Positions 9,152 through 18,941 of a stretch of 64,000 bases of DNA are shown in pieces. Every line of letters begins with the position of its first letter. Position 1 is the first letter of the stretch. The stretch comes from Clostridium carboxidivorans P7 (GTDB taxonomy: Bacteria; Bacillota; Clostridia; Clostridiales; Clostridiaceae), in the NCBI RefSeq assembly GCF_001038625.1, contig NZ_CP011803.1, forward strand, positions 1,178,001-1,242,000. Reading direction: 5' to 3'. Made by a program: the position numbers and the translations under genes. The notes beneath the pieces were generated by a model, which worked only from the letters and a program-made list of their open reading frames with translations, ran no database searches and had not been told where the DNA came from.

Positions 9152-10045
9152 ATGGAATGTGAAAGCGCAAAACAAGCATCTCAAATAGAAGTTAAAAGAA
9201 ATAACTTTTTCTTTTTAAAAAATGCTTTTGAAGTAATTTTAAAAAATAAAGCAGCCACTTTAGGCTTATGCATAATATTGTTTTTAATACTAATATCTAT
9301 ATTTGGTAAGTTTATAATGCCTTATAATCCTTATTTAGGAAACTTATCTGATAGTTTAAAAGCCCCATCAGCTGCACATTTATTTGGAACAGATGAACAG
9401 GGAAGAGATATATTAAGCAGAATAATTGATGGTACCAGGATATCCCTTAGAGTAGGAGTAGTTTCAGTGGCTATAGCATTGTCATTAGGTACTGTTTTTG
9501 GTTCTTTAGCTGGATATTACGGCGGTAAAGTGGATTTAATAGTAATGAGATTTATGGACATGATACTTGCGTTTCCTTCATTATTACTAGCTATAGCTTT
9601 TATGAGTGCTCTTGGAAAAGGTATTGATAAAGCAATAATCGCAATAAGTATAGTTACTATACCTGAGTATGCAAGAATAGTTAGAAGCTGCATATTATCT
9701 GTAAGAGATAGTGAGTACGTACAAGCTGCTAAGGTAATAGGAAATAGTGATTCAGCTATAATATTTAAACACATATTACCTAATATATTGTCACCTATTA
9801 TAGTTAGAGCGACGTTAGGAATATCTACAGCCATTCTCGAAACTTCTGCTTTAGGTTTCTTAGGACTTGGAGTTCAGCCTCCTTATGCTGAATGGGGAAG
9901 TATGCTTGGTTCTGGTAGAGGGTACTTCTTTAATGCACCTTATTTAGTGTGGTTTCCAGGAATCGCTATTACAATAACAGTATTGGCATTTAATCTTTTT
10001 GGAGATGGACTAAGAGATGCATTAGATCCAAAATTTCGTAAATAG
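9152..10045 (+). CDS. dppC: peptide ABC transporter permease (DppC/OppC type)
   Basis: This 297-residue partner permease has the OppC N-terminal cytoplasmic tail, a first helix, the HLFGTDEQGRDILSR motif typical of DppC/OppC, and an EAA loop (SEYVQAAKVIG). It begins 17 bases after dppB with TAGGAGG in front of the ATG. It forms the heterodimeric channel with the preceding gene product. Confidence 0.93.
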   Translation: MECESAKQASQIEVKRNNFFFLKNAFEVILKNKAATLGLCIILFLILISIFGKFIMPYNPYLGNLSDSLKAPSAAHLFGTDEQGRDILSRIIDGTRISLRVGVVSVAIALSLGTVFGSLAGYYGGKVDLIVMRFMDMILAFPSLLLAIAFMSALGKGIDKAIIAISIVTIPEYARIVRSCILSVRDSEYVQAAKVIGNSDSAIIFKHILPNILSPIIVRATLGISTAILETSALGFLGLGVQPPYAEWGSMLGSGRGYFFNAPYLVWFPGIAITITVLAFNLFGDGLRDALDPKFRK

Positions 10046-10059
10046 TTAGGAGGGATTAT

Positions 10060-11031
10060 ATGTTACTTGAAGTTAAGAATTTAAAAACTCAGTTTAAAGT
10101 AAAGGGTGGATTAGTTAATGCAGTAAATGGAGTAGACTTTGACATAGATAAAGGTGAAGTAGTTGCAATTGTTGGTGAATCCGGCAGCGGGAAAAGTGTA
10201 ACTTCACTTTCTATAATGAGCCTTATTCCAAATCCTCCTGGAAAAATAATAGATGGAGAAATTTTATTCAATGGAGAAGACTTGCTTAAAAAAAGTAAAA
10301 AGGAATTTGAACAAATCAGAGGTAATAAAATATCCATGATATTTCAAGAACCTATGACTTCGCTTAACCCGGTATATACTATAGGCAAACAAATATGTGA
10401 AGCTCTTATAAAACATAAAGGTATAAATAAGAAGGATGCTGTAAAGGAAGCTATAAAAATGTTGGAGTTAGTTGGTATACCTTCACCGGATAAAAGGGTT
10501 AATGATTATCCTCATCAGCTCAGCGGTGGAATGAGACAGCGTGTCATGATTGCTATGGCTCTTGCTTGTAACCCAGAGCTTCTAATAGCAGATGAGCCCA
10601 CTACAGCTTTAGATGTTACAATACAGGCACAAATACTTGATTTAATGCTTAAATTAAAGGAAAAGTTTAATACTTCAATTATGCTCATAACTCATGATTT
10701 AGGAGTAGTTGCAGAAGTAGCTGATAGAGTTGTAGTTATGTACTGCGGAAAAGTAGTTGAAAAAGCTTCTGCATATGAATTATTCGAAAATCCAATGCAT
10801 CCTTATACTGTAGGACTTTTAAAATCCATACCAAAGATAGATGAGGATGCAGATAAATTATTTATGATACCTGGTATAGTACCTAATCCTCTAGAGATGC
10901 CTGAGGGGTGTGCTTTTAGTGATAGATGCAATAAATGTATGGATATATGTAAAAAATCTATGCCATCTCTATTAAAAATGGAAGGCAAAGAAGTACGATG
11001 CTTTTTATATGATAAGAAAGGGGAGGATTAG
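10060..11031 (+). CDS. dppD: peptide ABC transporter ATPase (DppD type)
   Basis: This 323-residue nucleotide-binding protein has Walker A GESGSGKS, signature LSGGMRQR and Walker [13 protein letters not shown]. The C-terminal oligopeptide/dipeptide transporter domain carries four cysteines in [15 protein letters not shown]. In structurally studied DppD proteins these bind a [4Fe-4S] cluster. It starts 14 bases after dppC and is followed at 2 bases by dppF, so the two ATPases are probably made together. Confidence 0.93.
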   Translation: MLLEVKNLKTQFKVKGGLVNAVNGVDFDIDKGEVVAIVGESGSGKSVTSLSIMSLIPNPPGKIIDGEILFNGEDLLKKSKKEFEQIRGNKISMIFQEPMTSLNPVYTIGKQICEALIKHKGINKKDAVKEAIKMLELVGIPSPDKRVNDYPHQLSGGMRQRVMIAMALACNPELLIADEPTTALDVTIQAQILDLMLKLKEKFNTSIMLITHDLGVVAEVADRVVVMYCGKVVEKASAYELFENPMHPYTVGLLKSIPKIDEDADKLFMIPGIVPNPLEMPEGCAFSDRCNKCMDICKKSMPSLLKMEGKEVRCFLYDKKGED

Positions 11032-11033
11032 TT

Positions 11034-11996
11034 ATGGAAGCTTTATTACAAGTTAAAAATTTGAAACAATACTTTCCTGTAGAAAGCGGATTTTTTTCTA
11101 AGAAAAATTCTTATGTAAAAGCAGTAGATGATATTTCTTTTGATATATATAAAGGGGAAACTTTAGGTCTTGTTGGAGAGTCTGGTTGTGGAAAATCTAC
11201 CACTGGGAAAATGCTTGTAAATCTTTTAAAGCCAACTTCTGGAGAGGTCATTTTTCAAGGCAAGGATATATCTAATTTAAAAGGTACTCAAAGAAGAAGC
11301 TTATCTAAAGAAATACAGATTATATTTCAGGACCCTTATGCTTCTTTGAATCCAAGAATGACTATTGGTGATATAATTGCTGAACCCATTAGAATAAACA
11401 ATATATATCCAAAAGAAGAAATAGAAAAGAATGTACTTAGATTATTGGACTGTGTAGGACTTGCTTCCTATCATAGAAACAGATTTCCACATGAATTCAG
11501 TGGTGGACAGAGACAGAGGGTTGGTATAGCGAGAGCTCTTGCAGTAAATCCAAGTCTTATTGTATGTGATGAGCCAGTATCTGCTCTTGACGTTTCTATT
11601 CAAGCTCAGGTACTTAATTTGTTAAAGGATTTGCAGAAGGAATTTAATTTAACTTATTTATTTATAGCTCATGGACTTAATGTAGTAAAACATATTAGTA
11701 ATAGAGTTGGAGTTATGTATCTAGGAAAGCTTTTAGAATTAAGTGATGATAAAAATTTATACAGTGATCCTAAGCATCCTTATACTCAAGCTCTTTTATC
11801 AGCTATTCCAGTTCCTGATCCAAAAATAAAAAAGAACAGAATTATATTAAAGGGTGATGTTCCAAGTCCCTTAAATCCTCCAAAGGGCTGCAGATTCCAT
11901 ACTAGATGTTTTAAATGTATGGATATATGTAAGGAAAAAGAGCCTGAGCTAAAGACTTTAGATAATGGGCATCAAGTAGCTTGTCATTTGTATTAG
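11034..11996 (+). CDS. dppF: peptide ABC transporter ATPase (DppF type)
   Basis: This second ATPase, 320 residues, has Walker A GESGCGKS, signature FSGGQRQR and Walker [13 protein letters not shown]. Its C-terminal cysteine set ([15 protein letters not shown]) mirrors that of DppD. The H-loop region reads FIAHGLN where most relatives have HDL; the histidine that matters is kept. The operon ends just after it at a strong terminator. Confidence 0.92.
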   Translation: MEALLQVKNLKQYFPVESGFFSKKNSYVKAVDDISFDIYKGETLGLVGESGCGKSTTGKMLVNLLKPTSGEVIFQGKDISNLKGTQRRSLSKEIQIIFQDPYASLNPRMTIGDIIAEPIRINNIYPKEEIEKNVLRLLDCVGLASYHRNRFPHEFSGGQRQRVGIARALAVNPSLIVCDEPVSALDVSIQAQVLNLLKDLQKEFNLTYLFIAHGLNVVKHISNRVGVMYLGKLLELSDDKNLYSDPKHPYTQALLSAIPVPDPKIKKNRIILKGDVPSPLNPPKGCRFHTRCFKCMDICKEKEPELKTLDNGHQVACHLY

Positions 11997-11999
11997 AGC

Positions 12000-12025
12000 A
12001 AAAGTGTGGATTACCACACTTTTTT
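12000..12025 (+). terminator. terminator of the peptide ABC operon
   Basis: A perfect 10-bp stem (12000-12009 with 12014-12023) with a 4-base loop runs into Ts. Confidence 0.92.
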
Positions 12026-12117
12026 GCCTTATAATAAGGACATGATAAAATATCGCAAATATTAATAGGGAGTATCTTTCTTTAATATAGGTTTGAATTA
12101 TAGAGGTGTTAATACTG

Positions 12118-13422
12118 ATGAAAAGAATATCAAAGCATTTAATTGTTGTATCTTTTGATGGATTGTCAACTTTAGATTTTGAGATTATACAATCGCTGCC
12201 TAATTTTAAAAAATTTATTGATGAATCATCTTATTGTAAAAATGTTTATAGTGTGTATCCTACACTTACCTATCCGGCACATGTCACAATAGTTACTGGA
12301 AAATATCCTAAAAATCATGGAATAATAAACAACACATTGCTTCAGCCAGGAAGAAGGTCTCCGGACTGGTACTGGCAGAGAAAGTATGTTAAGGGAGAAA
12401 CCCTTTATGATATTGCAATAGATAGTGGAATGAAGGTAGCAGCACTACTTTGGCCGGTAACTGCTAAATCAAGTATACAATACAATATGCCTGAAATATT
12501 TGCAAACAGACCTTGGCAGAATCAGATAATGGTTTCTCTTTTTAATGGTAGTCCTTTATTTCAAATTAGCCTTAATAACAGGTTTGGAGCTTTAAGAGAT
12601 GGGATAAGACAGCCAAATCTTGATAACTTTACTCATGAGTCTCTTTTATATACAATAAAAGAGAAAAAACCAGATTTAATACTTGTTCATTATACTGATT
12701 TGGATACTATGCGCCATCATCATGGTTTTAACTCTAAGGAAGCAGAAGAAGCGCTAAAAAGACATGATAGAAGACTTGGAGATATAATAGAAACCTTAAA
12801 GAAAAATAACATTTACGATGATAGTACAATTATAGCTTTAGGAGATCACAGTAGTATTGATGAAGATAAAATTATTAATCTAAATATATTACTAAAAGAA
12901 AATGGATATATTAAAGTTGATACATCAGGAAATATAATTGATTATAAAGCAATTGTTAAAAACTGTGATGGTTCAGCTTATGTGTATGTTAAGGATATAC
13001 AAAATAAAAAGCTTATTTATGAAATTAGAGATTTAATAGATAACTTTAACAAGGAACATAAATGTATAGAGGCAGTTTTAACAAAAGATGAAGCTAGAGG
13101 ACTAGGAGCAGACCCTCAGTGTGCAATGATGCTTGAAGCAAATAGAGGGTATTATTTTTTAGATCATGTGGAAGGCGAAATTATCAAGAATATTGAACCA
13201 CATGAAGCTGGGCGAATACCTGATGTTACAAATGCAACCCATGGATATTCTCCATTTAAAGAAGAATATACTACTGTTTTTATGGCAGCTGGATGTGGAA
13301 TAAAAAAGGGTGCTGCTATTGAAAAAATGAATCTTGTAGATGAGGGGCCAACTATGGCAAAATTATTGGGCTTGGAACTAAAAGATGTGGATGGACGGAT
13401 TATTGAAGAGATTCTTGAATGA
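12118..13422 (+). CDS. alkaline-phosphatase superfamily phosphodiesterase (nucleotide pyrophosphatase-like)
   Basis: This 434-residue protein belongs to the type I phosphodiesterase / nucleotide pyrophosphatase group. The first metal-binding Asp lies in VVSFDGLS, the catalytic Thr probably in YPTLTYPAHVTIVTGKYP, and later metal ligands in HYTDLDTMRHHHG and GDHSS. No signal peptide or membrane helix is seen, so it should be cytoplasmic, unlike secreted NPPs. ATG at 12118 has AGAGGTG 9 bases upstream; a GTG at 12106 overlaps that site. The EutH-like permease gene follows after 75 bases on the same strand, hinting at a phosphoester of an imported amino-alcohol as substrate (inference). Confidence 0.82.
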   Translation: MKRISKHLIVVSFDGLSTLDFEIIQSLPNFKKFIDESSYCKNVYSVYPTLTYPAHVTIVTGKYPKNHGIINNTLLQPGRRSPDWYWQRKYVKGETLYDIAIDSGMKVAALLWPVTAKSSIQYNMPEIFANRPWQNQIMVSLFNGSPLFQISLNNRFGALRDGIRQPNLDNFTHESLLYTIKEKKPDLILVHYTDLDTMRHHHGFNSKEAEEALKRHDRRLGDIIETLKKNNIYDDSTIIALGDHSSIDEDKIINLNILLKENGYIKVDTSGNIIDYKAIVKNCDGSAYVYVKDIQNKKLIYEIRDLIDNFNKEHKCIEAVLTKDEARGLGADPQCAMMLEANRGYYFLDHVEGEIIKNIEPHEAGRIPDVTNATHGYSPFKEEYTTVFMAAGCGIKKGAAIEKMNLVDEGPTMAKLLGLELKDVDGRIIEEILE

Positions 13423-13497
13423 CATACTATGATATTAAAAGGAGTTTCATAGAATAAAAATTTATAAGGTATTTTTAAATAAATTGGGGGCGGAAAA

Positions 13498-14601
13498 ATG
13501 AGCAATATAATACTATATATAATAGGTACTTTTTTTGTGCTTGGGGGAATTGACTATATTTTAGGTAACAAGTTTAAATTAGGGGGGAAATTTGAAGAAG
13601 GAATAAAATCAATGGGAGTGTTGGCTCTTAGTGTGATAGGAATTTATTCTTTAACTCCAATAATTTCAAATGGATTAGGTGCAGTTATTATTCCTTTATT
13701 TAAAATGCTTCATTTGGATCCTTCAATATTTGCAGGTTCTTTGCTAACTACGGAGATGGGGGGCTATGTAGTGGCAAAAAACTTAGCCTTAAACACTAAT
13801 ATTGGATTATTTTCAGGAGTTATTTTGGCATCTAGTTTAGGTACTACTATAAGTTTTACAATACCAATAGGTATGGGAATGATTGATAAAAAGGATGAAA
13901 AGTATTTTTCCATGGGAATTATGGCAGGAATGATGACAATTCCTGTAGCGTGCATAGTTGGTGGAATATGCGAAGGGTTAGGTTTTAAAGATTTAGCATT
14001 GAGTATTTTACCGGTTGTGGTATTTTCACTTATCATTGGCATAGCAATTTTAAAAGTTCCTAGCACTTTGATGAAAATATTTAATGTTTTTGGAAAGTCA
14101 ATAATATCAATTAGCATTATAGGCTTGATTATACAAGGAATAGGAGTTATATTTCATGTACAAGTTGTTTCTGGATTAGTTTCTTTTTCAGAAGGACTTA
14201 ATCTTTTAGGTAAAATGACAATAGTTTTAGGAGGATCCTATCCTATGCTTTTTGCTATAAATTATTTTTTTAGAAAATATTTTGATAAACTTGGTGAAAA
14301 GATAGGCATAAATGGCGCGTCTGTAACAGGATTGATTGGAAATTTAGCCAATAATTTATTAGTATTTTGTACATTTAAGGATATGGATGCAAAAGGAAAA
14401 GTTCTTTGTACTGCGTATGGTGTAAGTGGTGCATTTATGTTTGGAGGACAGTTTGGTTTTGTATCAGGTGTAGCTCCTAGAATGGTACAAGCATTTGTTT
14501 TATCTAAACTTGTAGGAGGTATTTGCAGTGTACCTGTGGCTATATGGATATATAACCGTGAAGTAAATAGTAAAGCTAAGAGTTCAAAAAATGCAGCATA
14601 A
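13498..14601 (+). CDS. eutH: EutH-family ethanolamine permease-like protein
   Basis: This 367-residue polytopic membrane protein has about ten helices. The pattern FEEGIKSMGVLALS, then LDPSIFAGSLLTTEMGGY and the repeated Gly-rich helices match EutH, the ethanolamine uptake protein of eut clusters. No other eut gene (ammonia-lyase, reactivase or shell proteins) is in the window, so this is an orphan EutH. It has GGGGGCGG-like ribosome binding 4-8 bases before the ATG. It probably forms a transcript with the phosphodiesterase gene upstream. The substrate may not be ethanolamine itself. Confidence 0.78.
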   Translation: MSNIILYIIGTFFVLGGIDYILGNKFKLGGKFEEGIKSMGVLALSVIGIYSLTPIISNGLGAVIIPLFKMLHLDPSIFAGSLLTTEMGGYVVAKNLALNTNIGLFSGVILASSLGTTISFTIPIGMGMIDKKDEKYFSMGIMAGMMTIPVACIVGGICEGLGFKDLALSILPVVVFSLIIGIAILKVPSTLMKIFNVFGKSIISISIIGLIIQGIGVIFHVQVVSGLVSFSEGLNLLGKMTIVLGGSYPMLFAINYFFRKYFDKLGEKIGINGASVTGLIGNLANNLLVFCTFKDMDAKGKVLCTAYGVSGAFMFGGQFGFVSGVAPRMVQAFVLSKLVGGICSVPVAIWIYNREVNSKAKSSKNAA

Positions 14602-14634
14602 ATTATATAATTAGTAGTTTAAAAATATTGGGAA

Positions 14635-14693
14635 GCAACTTTTTCAGAGGACAATTGACAGACACTGTCCTCTGTCCTCTAAAAAAGTTGTGC
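14635..14693. repeat. palindromic intergenic element / bidirectional terminator
   Basis: Bases 14635-14652 pair with 14674-14693 (AT-rich outer arm with A and T runs, inner AGAGGAC/GTCCTCT), with CAATTGACAGACA in the loop. The run of Ts on each strand lets it end both eutH and the minus-strand regulator gene. A degraded copy of the same sequence is at 42548-42575, so it looks like a dispersed element rather than a plain terminator. Confidence 0.7.
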
Positions 14694-14696
14694 TAT

Positions 14697-16115
14697 TTAT
14701 ATTATTAGTGGATTTATATCTGTTTTATTAGCTGATTCAGTTAGCATATTTTTTAATATATATAGTCCTTTTTCTAATTCACCAGTATCATTAGGTGAAG
14801 AAAGAGACACACGTAAAAATTGCTTTTCGTGGTTGTTTCCCACTAAAAATCGATCAGAATGATAAATGTGAATTCCCTTTGATAAAGCATTTTTTTCAAA
14901 TTGATTTGCATTGAATTTTTGTTCTAGTGGAAGCCAGCGAAAAAAGCTCATAGGGTTTTCACTTGAATTTTCCATTTTAAAATACTTTTCATAGATTTCA
15001 TTACGTTCTTTTGAAATTAACAATTTATCTTTAACTACTTTATCTGCAATCCCAGTATTGATCATTTCAGCAATAACTTCTGCATTTAATGAAGAAGTCT
15101 TTAGATTTATGTTATATATTCCTCGAGTTATACTTGTGGAATATTTTTCAGGATATACTATAAAGGCTACTCTTATTCCAGAGCATAAAGACTTTGAAAC
15201 ACTGTTTATATAAATGGATTGTTCAGGTATAAAAGAAGTAATAGGAACGTAATTTTGAGGAGCAAGAAAATAATAAATATCATCTTCTATTAAAATAAGA
15301 TCATTCTTTTTTATAACCTTTGCAATTTCCTGTCTTCGTTCCATATTCATTAAAATTCCTGTAGGATTATTACAAGAAGGCATAAGGTATATACCTTGGA
15401 TATTATTTAGTTTGCATTGAGAATCCAATTCTTCGGGTTTCATTCCAAAAATATCCCCTCTTATTGGAATCAATTGAATGTTTAACATATTTGCAAGTTC
15501 TATAAAATTAGGATAGGTGTATGTATCTACTGCAATTTTATCTCCTGAGTGGAAAAGTGAAATTAACGTCACTGCAAGGGAGTTTTGGGCACCTGAAGTA
15601 ACTGCAATATTTTCCACATTAGTATCTATATTATATTTTTTTAGCCATTTTTGAGCAGAAATTTTATGATGCGGACTTCCTAATGGATGGTTATAATTTA
15701 ATAAATTTTCTACATATCCCTTTGACAAGATACTTTTCATTATGTCTGCTGTAATATAATTAGTTTGGTCAATGGGATTTATAATTCCCAGTTCTATGTA
15801 GCTTTTTTCTGCTTTACCATCTATTATTGATATTGTTGCACCTGCATTTGGTGAGACAAAAGTTCCTTTCCCAGTTGTAGCATAAATCAATCCTTTTAAT
15901 TCACACATTTTAAATGCTCTTGTAATAGTGCTAAGATTAATATCCAGATAATCTGCAAGTTCTCTTTGAGGGGGCAATTTTGTGTTTGGAGCAAGATGCC
16001 CATTTACAATATCATATTCTAATAAATTTGCAATTGAAAGGTATAGTGGTGTTGTAAGTTGGGATTTATTGGGTTTCCATGACATTGGATAATTTTCAAA
16101 AGAATTTACAGGCAT
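14697..16115 (-). CDS. MocR/PdxR-type GntR regulator with aminotransferase domain
   Basis: This 472-residue regulator has an N-terminal GntR winged helix (PPQRELADYLDINLSTITRA and GLIYATTGKGTFVSP, residues about 20-85). A linker and a full type I aminotransferase-like domain follow, with the PLP lysine in SVSKSLCSG. Such proteins sense PLP or a PLP-amine adduct and bind two direct repeats plus an inverted one. Exactly such a set (16185-16251) lies in the divergent promoter region shared with the PhzF gene, which is the likely target. The ribosome site is AGGAGG 6 bases before the ATG. Confidence 0.88.
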   Translation of the reverse strand: MPVNSFENYPMSWKPNKSQLTTPLYLSIANLLEYDIVNGHLAPNTKLPPQRELADYLDINLSTITRAFKMCELKGLIYATTGKGTFVSPNAGATISIIDGKAEKSYIELGIINPIDQTNYITADIMKSILSKGYVENLLNYNHPLGSPHHKISAQKWLKKYNIDTNVENIAVTSGAQNSLAVTLISLFHSGDKIAVDTYTYPNFIELANMLNIQLIPIRGDIFGMKPEELDSQCKLNNIQGIYLMPSCNNPTGILMNMERRQEIAKVIKKNDLILIEDDIYYFLAPQNYVPITSFIPEQSIYINSVSKSLCSGIRVAFIVYPEKYSTSITRGIYNINLKTSSLNAEVIAEMINTGIADKVVKDKLLISKERNEIYEKYFKMENSSENPMSFFRWLPLEQKFNANQFEKNALSKGIHIYHSDRFLVGNNHEKQFLRVSLSSPNDTGELEKGLYILKNMLTESANKTDINPLII

Positions 16116-16184
16116 ATAGACCTCCTAAAGTTTCTTATTTATGTATAAAAATTATTAATCCTTATGTTTAACATAATTGTAGTA

Positions 16185-16251
16185 CATACAATTATAGCAT
16201 TGAAACCATACAATCACAATGCTATAATTTGCTTAATGCATACATTGTATG
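16185..16251. promoter_or_regulatory. probable MocR operator
   Basis: The 8-mer CATACAAT occurs at 16185-16192 and 16207-16214 (22 bases apart, two helical turns), and inverted at 16244-16251. A 13-bp perfect inverted repeat (16190-16202 with 16217-16229) overlaps them. Position and layout fit a MocR-type regulator controlling itself and the divergent gene. Confidence 0.6.
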
Positions 16252-16380
16252 TGTGTTGTGCCGGCAAGTATTATGAATTAGTTAAGAATAATAGGTAGTG
16301 CTGCCATTGATGTTTTATATGGTAAATTAGCATATTAAGCTTACATTTAATAAAAAATAAATATAATGGAGGAGTTAAAA

Positions 16381-17160
16381 ATGAGAATACCAATTTATCA
16401 AGTTGATGCATTTACAAATAAGCAATTTGGAGGCAATCCAGCTGCAGTATGTCCACTAGAGCAGTGGATCGATGATGAATTGATGCAAAAAATTGCAGCA
16501 GAAAATAATTTAGCTGAAACTGCTTTCTTTGTTAAAAAGGACAGTGAATATGAATTACGATGGTTTGCTCCAAAAGGGGAAATAGATTTATGTGGGCATG
16601 CAACATTGGCTACATCTTATGTTATATTCAATTATATTGATAAGAATGCTTCGTCCGTAAAATTTAATACTAAAAGTGGTGTTTTAGAAGTTTCAAAAGA
16701 TGGAAATTTACTTACAATGATTTTTCCATCAAGAGAAGCAGAAAAGTGTGAGGTACCAGAAGCACTTATTAAAGGCTTAGGTAAAGCACCAGTGGAAGTA
16801 TATAAAGCTAGAGATTATATGGCAGTATTTGAAAAGGAAGAGGATATTTTAAATCTTCAATTAAACATGGAAGAACTTAAAAAATTAGATTCTGTAGGTG
16901 TTATAGTAACTGCAAAGGGAAATGAAGTAGATTTTGTTTCAAGATTTTTTGCTCCTAAGCTAGGAGTAAATGAAGATCCAGTAACTGGTTCTTCACACTG
17001 TACATTAATCCCTTATTGGTCCAAGATTTTAAATAAAAAAGAACTTAAGGATTTGCAGTTATCTGAAAGAAAAGGAAAACTGTATTGTGCTGACTTAGGT
17101 GATAAGGTGAGAATATCAGGTGAAGTGGCATTGTATTTAGAAGGAAATATTTTAGTCTAA
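16381..17160 (+). CDS. PhzF-family isomerase/epimerase
   Basis: This 259-residue protein has the diaminopimelate-epimerase-like fold of the PhzF family. Visible hallmarks are the opening IYQVDAFTNKQFGGNPAAV, the catalytic Glu in NLAETAFF, DLCGHATLA and NEDPVTGSSHC. Members act on varied small acids or amino acids, so the reaction here is unknown. ATG at 16381 is preferred because the upstream ATG at 16366 lies within the GGAGGAG ribosome site. The divergent MocR regulator points to an amine or vitamin B6-related substrate (inference). Confidence 0.87.
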   Translation: MRIPIYQVDAFTNKQFGGNPAAVCPLEQWIDDELMQKIAAENNLAETAFFVKKDSEYELRWFAPKGEIDLCGHATLATSYVIFNYIDKNASSVKFNTKSGVLEVSKDGNLLTMIFPSREAEKCEVPEALIKGLGKAPVEVYKARDYMAVFEKEEDILNLQLNMEELKKLDSVGVIVTAKGNEVDFVSRFFAPKLGVNEDPVTGSSHCTLIPYWSKILNKKELKDLQLSERKGKLYCADLGDKVRISGEVALYLEGNILV

Positions 17161-17373
17161 TGTAATAAATTCAACTTTTCTGTTGTCTTTTTACAGATTC
17201 TGTTGAAATAATCTCACACATATGTATAATTTTCAAGAATTAGGCAAAAAATAATAAAGATATTTTATCAAAATTTTAGATAATAACCAAGAAATAAAAG
17301 AATTTCATAAAAAGGCCTTGCAAACCAGTATGAATGTGTATATAATGATACATGAAATACATATTAAAAACAG

Positions 17374-17600
17374 TGATAATAAAAGCTACGATTTATAAAT
17401 TTCTCAAGAGAGCCGGTGTTTGGTGAGAATCGGTGAAAGGTTAAATCTTTCCACTTTTGGAGCTGTCGGTGATGAACCGAAAGGTTGGTATACTTTATAA
17501 TACTATATCGAGAGGCTAGTGTTTATTACATACTAGCAATTTGGGTGGTAACGCGGATCTACTTTCGTCCCATTGTTATATTTGGGATGGAAGTTTTTTT
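17374..17600 (+). ncRNA. T-box leader of serS
   Basis: The leader shows AAGAGAG at 17405-17411, a GGTGAGAATCGG distal hairpin and a stem III (GCTAGT/ACTAGC near 17515-17537). The T-box core GGGTGGTAACGCGG lies at 17543-17556, and an 11-bp terminator at 17561-17571 with 17584-17594 runs into Ts. The antiterminator forms when uncharged tRNA pairs with the UGGU bulge. I could not place a serine specifier codon with confidence. The stretch 17161-17373 before it shows no gene. Confidence 0.9.
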
Positions 17601-17653
17601 ATGTTTAAAAAAGACACAATAATATTATACATTTAATTTTAGGAGGTAAAATT

Positions 17654-18931
17654 ATGTTAGATTTAAGATTTGTAAGGGAAAATCCTGAAGTTGTTAAACA
17701 AAATATAAAGAATAAGTTCCAGGATAATAAGTTAGGTTTAGTAGATGAGGTAATTGAGTTAGATACTGAACTTAGAAATATAAAGAAGGAAGCAGATTCT
17801 TTAAGAGCTGATAGAAATAAAATTTCAAAACAAATTGGTGGATTAATGGCTCAAGGTAAAAAAGATGAAGCAGAAGAAATGAAGAAAAAGGTTACTGAAC
17901 ATTCTGAGCACTTAGCTCAATTAGAAGCAAAAGAAGATGAATTAGAAAAGAAAATAAAAACTGATATGATGACTATTCCAAATATAATTGATCCAAGTGT
18001 ACCAATTGGTAAGGATGACAGTGAAAACGTAGAAGTTGAACGTTTTGGTGAGCCTGCTGTACCAGATTTTGAAGTTCCATATCATACTGATATTATGGAA
18101 AAATTAAATGGTATCGATTTAGACAGCGCAAGAAAAGTTGCTGGTAATGGATTCTATTATTTAATGGGTGATATTGCTAGACTTCATTCTGCAGTAATTT
18201 CTTATGCTAGAGATTTTATGATAGACAGAGGTTTTACATATTGTATTCCACCTTTCATGATCAGAAGTGAAGTTGTAACTGGAGTTATGAGTTTTGCTGA
18301 AATGGATGCTATGATGTACAAAATTGAAGGTGAAGATTTATATTTAATTGGAACTAGTGAACATTCTATGATTGGTAAATTCATTGATACTATATTACCA
18401 GAAGATACTCTTCCAAGAACTTTAACTAGTTATTCTCCTTGCTTTAGAAAAGAAAAAGGAGCTCATGGTATTGAAGAAAGAGGAGTTTATAGAATTCACC
18501 AGTTTGAAAAACAAGAAATGATCGTTGTATGTGAACCAAAAGACAGTCCGATGTGGTATGATAAACTATGGAAAAATACAGTAGATTTATTCCGTTCTTT
18601 AGATATACCAGTAAGAACTTTAGAGTGTTGCTCTGGTGACTTAGCAGACTTAAAAGTTAAATCAGTAGACGTAGAAGCTTGGTCTCCTAGACAGAAAAAA
18701 TACTTCGAAGTAGGAAGCTGTTCTAACTTAGGTGATGCACAAGCACGTCGTTTAAAAATCCGTGTAGATGGTAAAGATGGAAAATACTTTGCACATACAT
18801 TAAACAATACAGTAGTAGCACCTCCAAGAATGTTAATTGCATTCTTAGAAAACAACTTAAATGAAGATGGTTCTATAAACATCCCAACTGTATTACAACC
18901 ATATATGGGTGGTAAAAAAGTAATTAAATAG
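17654..18931 (+). CDS. serS: seryl-tRNA synthetase
   Basis: This 425-residue class II synthetase charges tRNA-Ser, and tRNA-Sec where present. The N-terminal tRNA-binding coiled coil spans residues about 27-105. The catalytic core shows motif 2 (PCFRKEKGAHGIEERGVYRIHQF) and motif 3 (NTVVAPPRMLIAFLENN). AGGAGGT precedes the ATG by 7 bases. Expression is set by the T-box just upstream, and the gene ends at a 10-bp hairpin. It is a single-gene unit. Confidence 0.98.
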   Translation: MLDLRFVRENPEVVKQNIKNKFQDNKLGLVDEVIELDTELRNIKKEADSLRADRNKISKQIGGLMAQGKKDEAEEMKKKVTEHSEHLAQLEAKEDELEKKIKTDMMTIPNIIDPSVPIGKDDSENVEVERFGEPAVPDFEVPYHTDIMEKLNGIDLDSARKVAGNGFYYLMGDIARLHSAVISYARDFMIDRGFTYCIPPFMIRSEVVTGVMSFAEMDAMMYKIEGEDLYLIGTSEHSMIGKFIDTILPEDTLPRTLTSYSPCFRKEKGAHGIEERGVYRIHQFEKQEMIVVCEPKDSPMWYDKLWKNTVDLFRSLDIPVRTLECCSGDLADLKVKSVDVEAWSPRQKKYFEVGSCSNLGDAQARRLKIRVDGKDGKYFAHTLNNTVVAPPRMLIAFLENNLNEDGSINIPTVLQPYMGGKKVIK

Positions 18932-18941
18932 TGATAAATTA

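Noticed and set aside
14635..14693. CRISPR-like repeat
   Set aside because: Only one palindrome with no spacer-repeat array; no cas genes are present.
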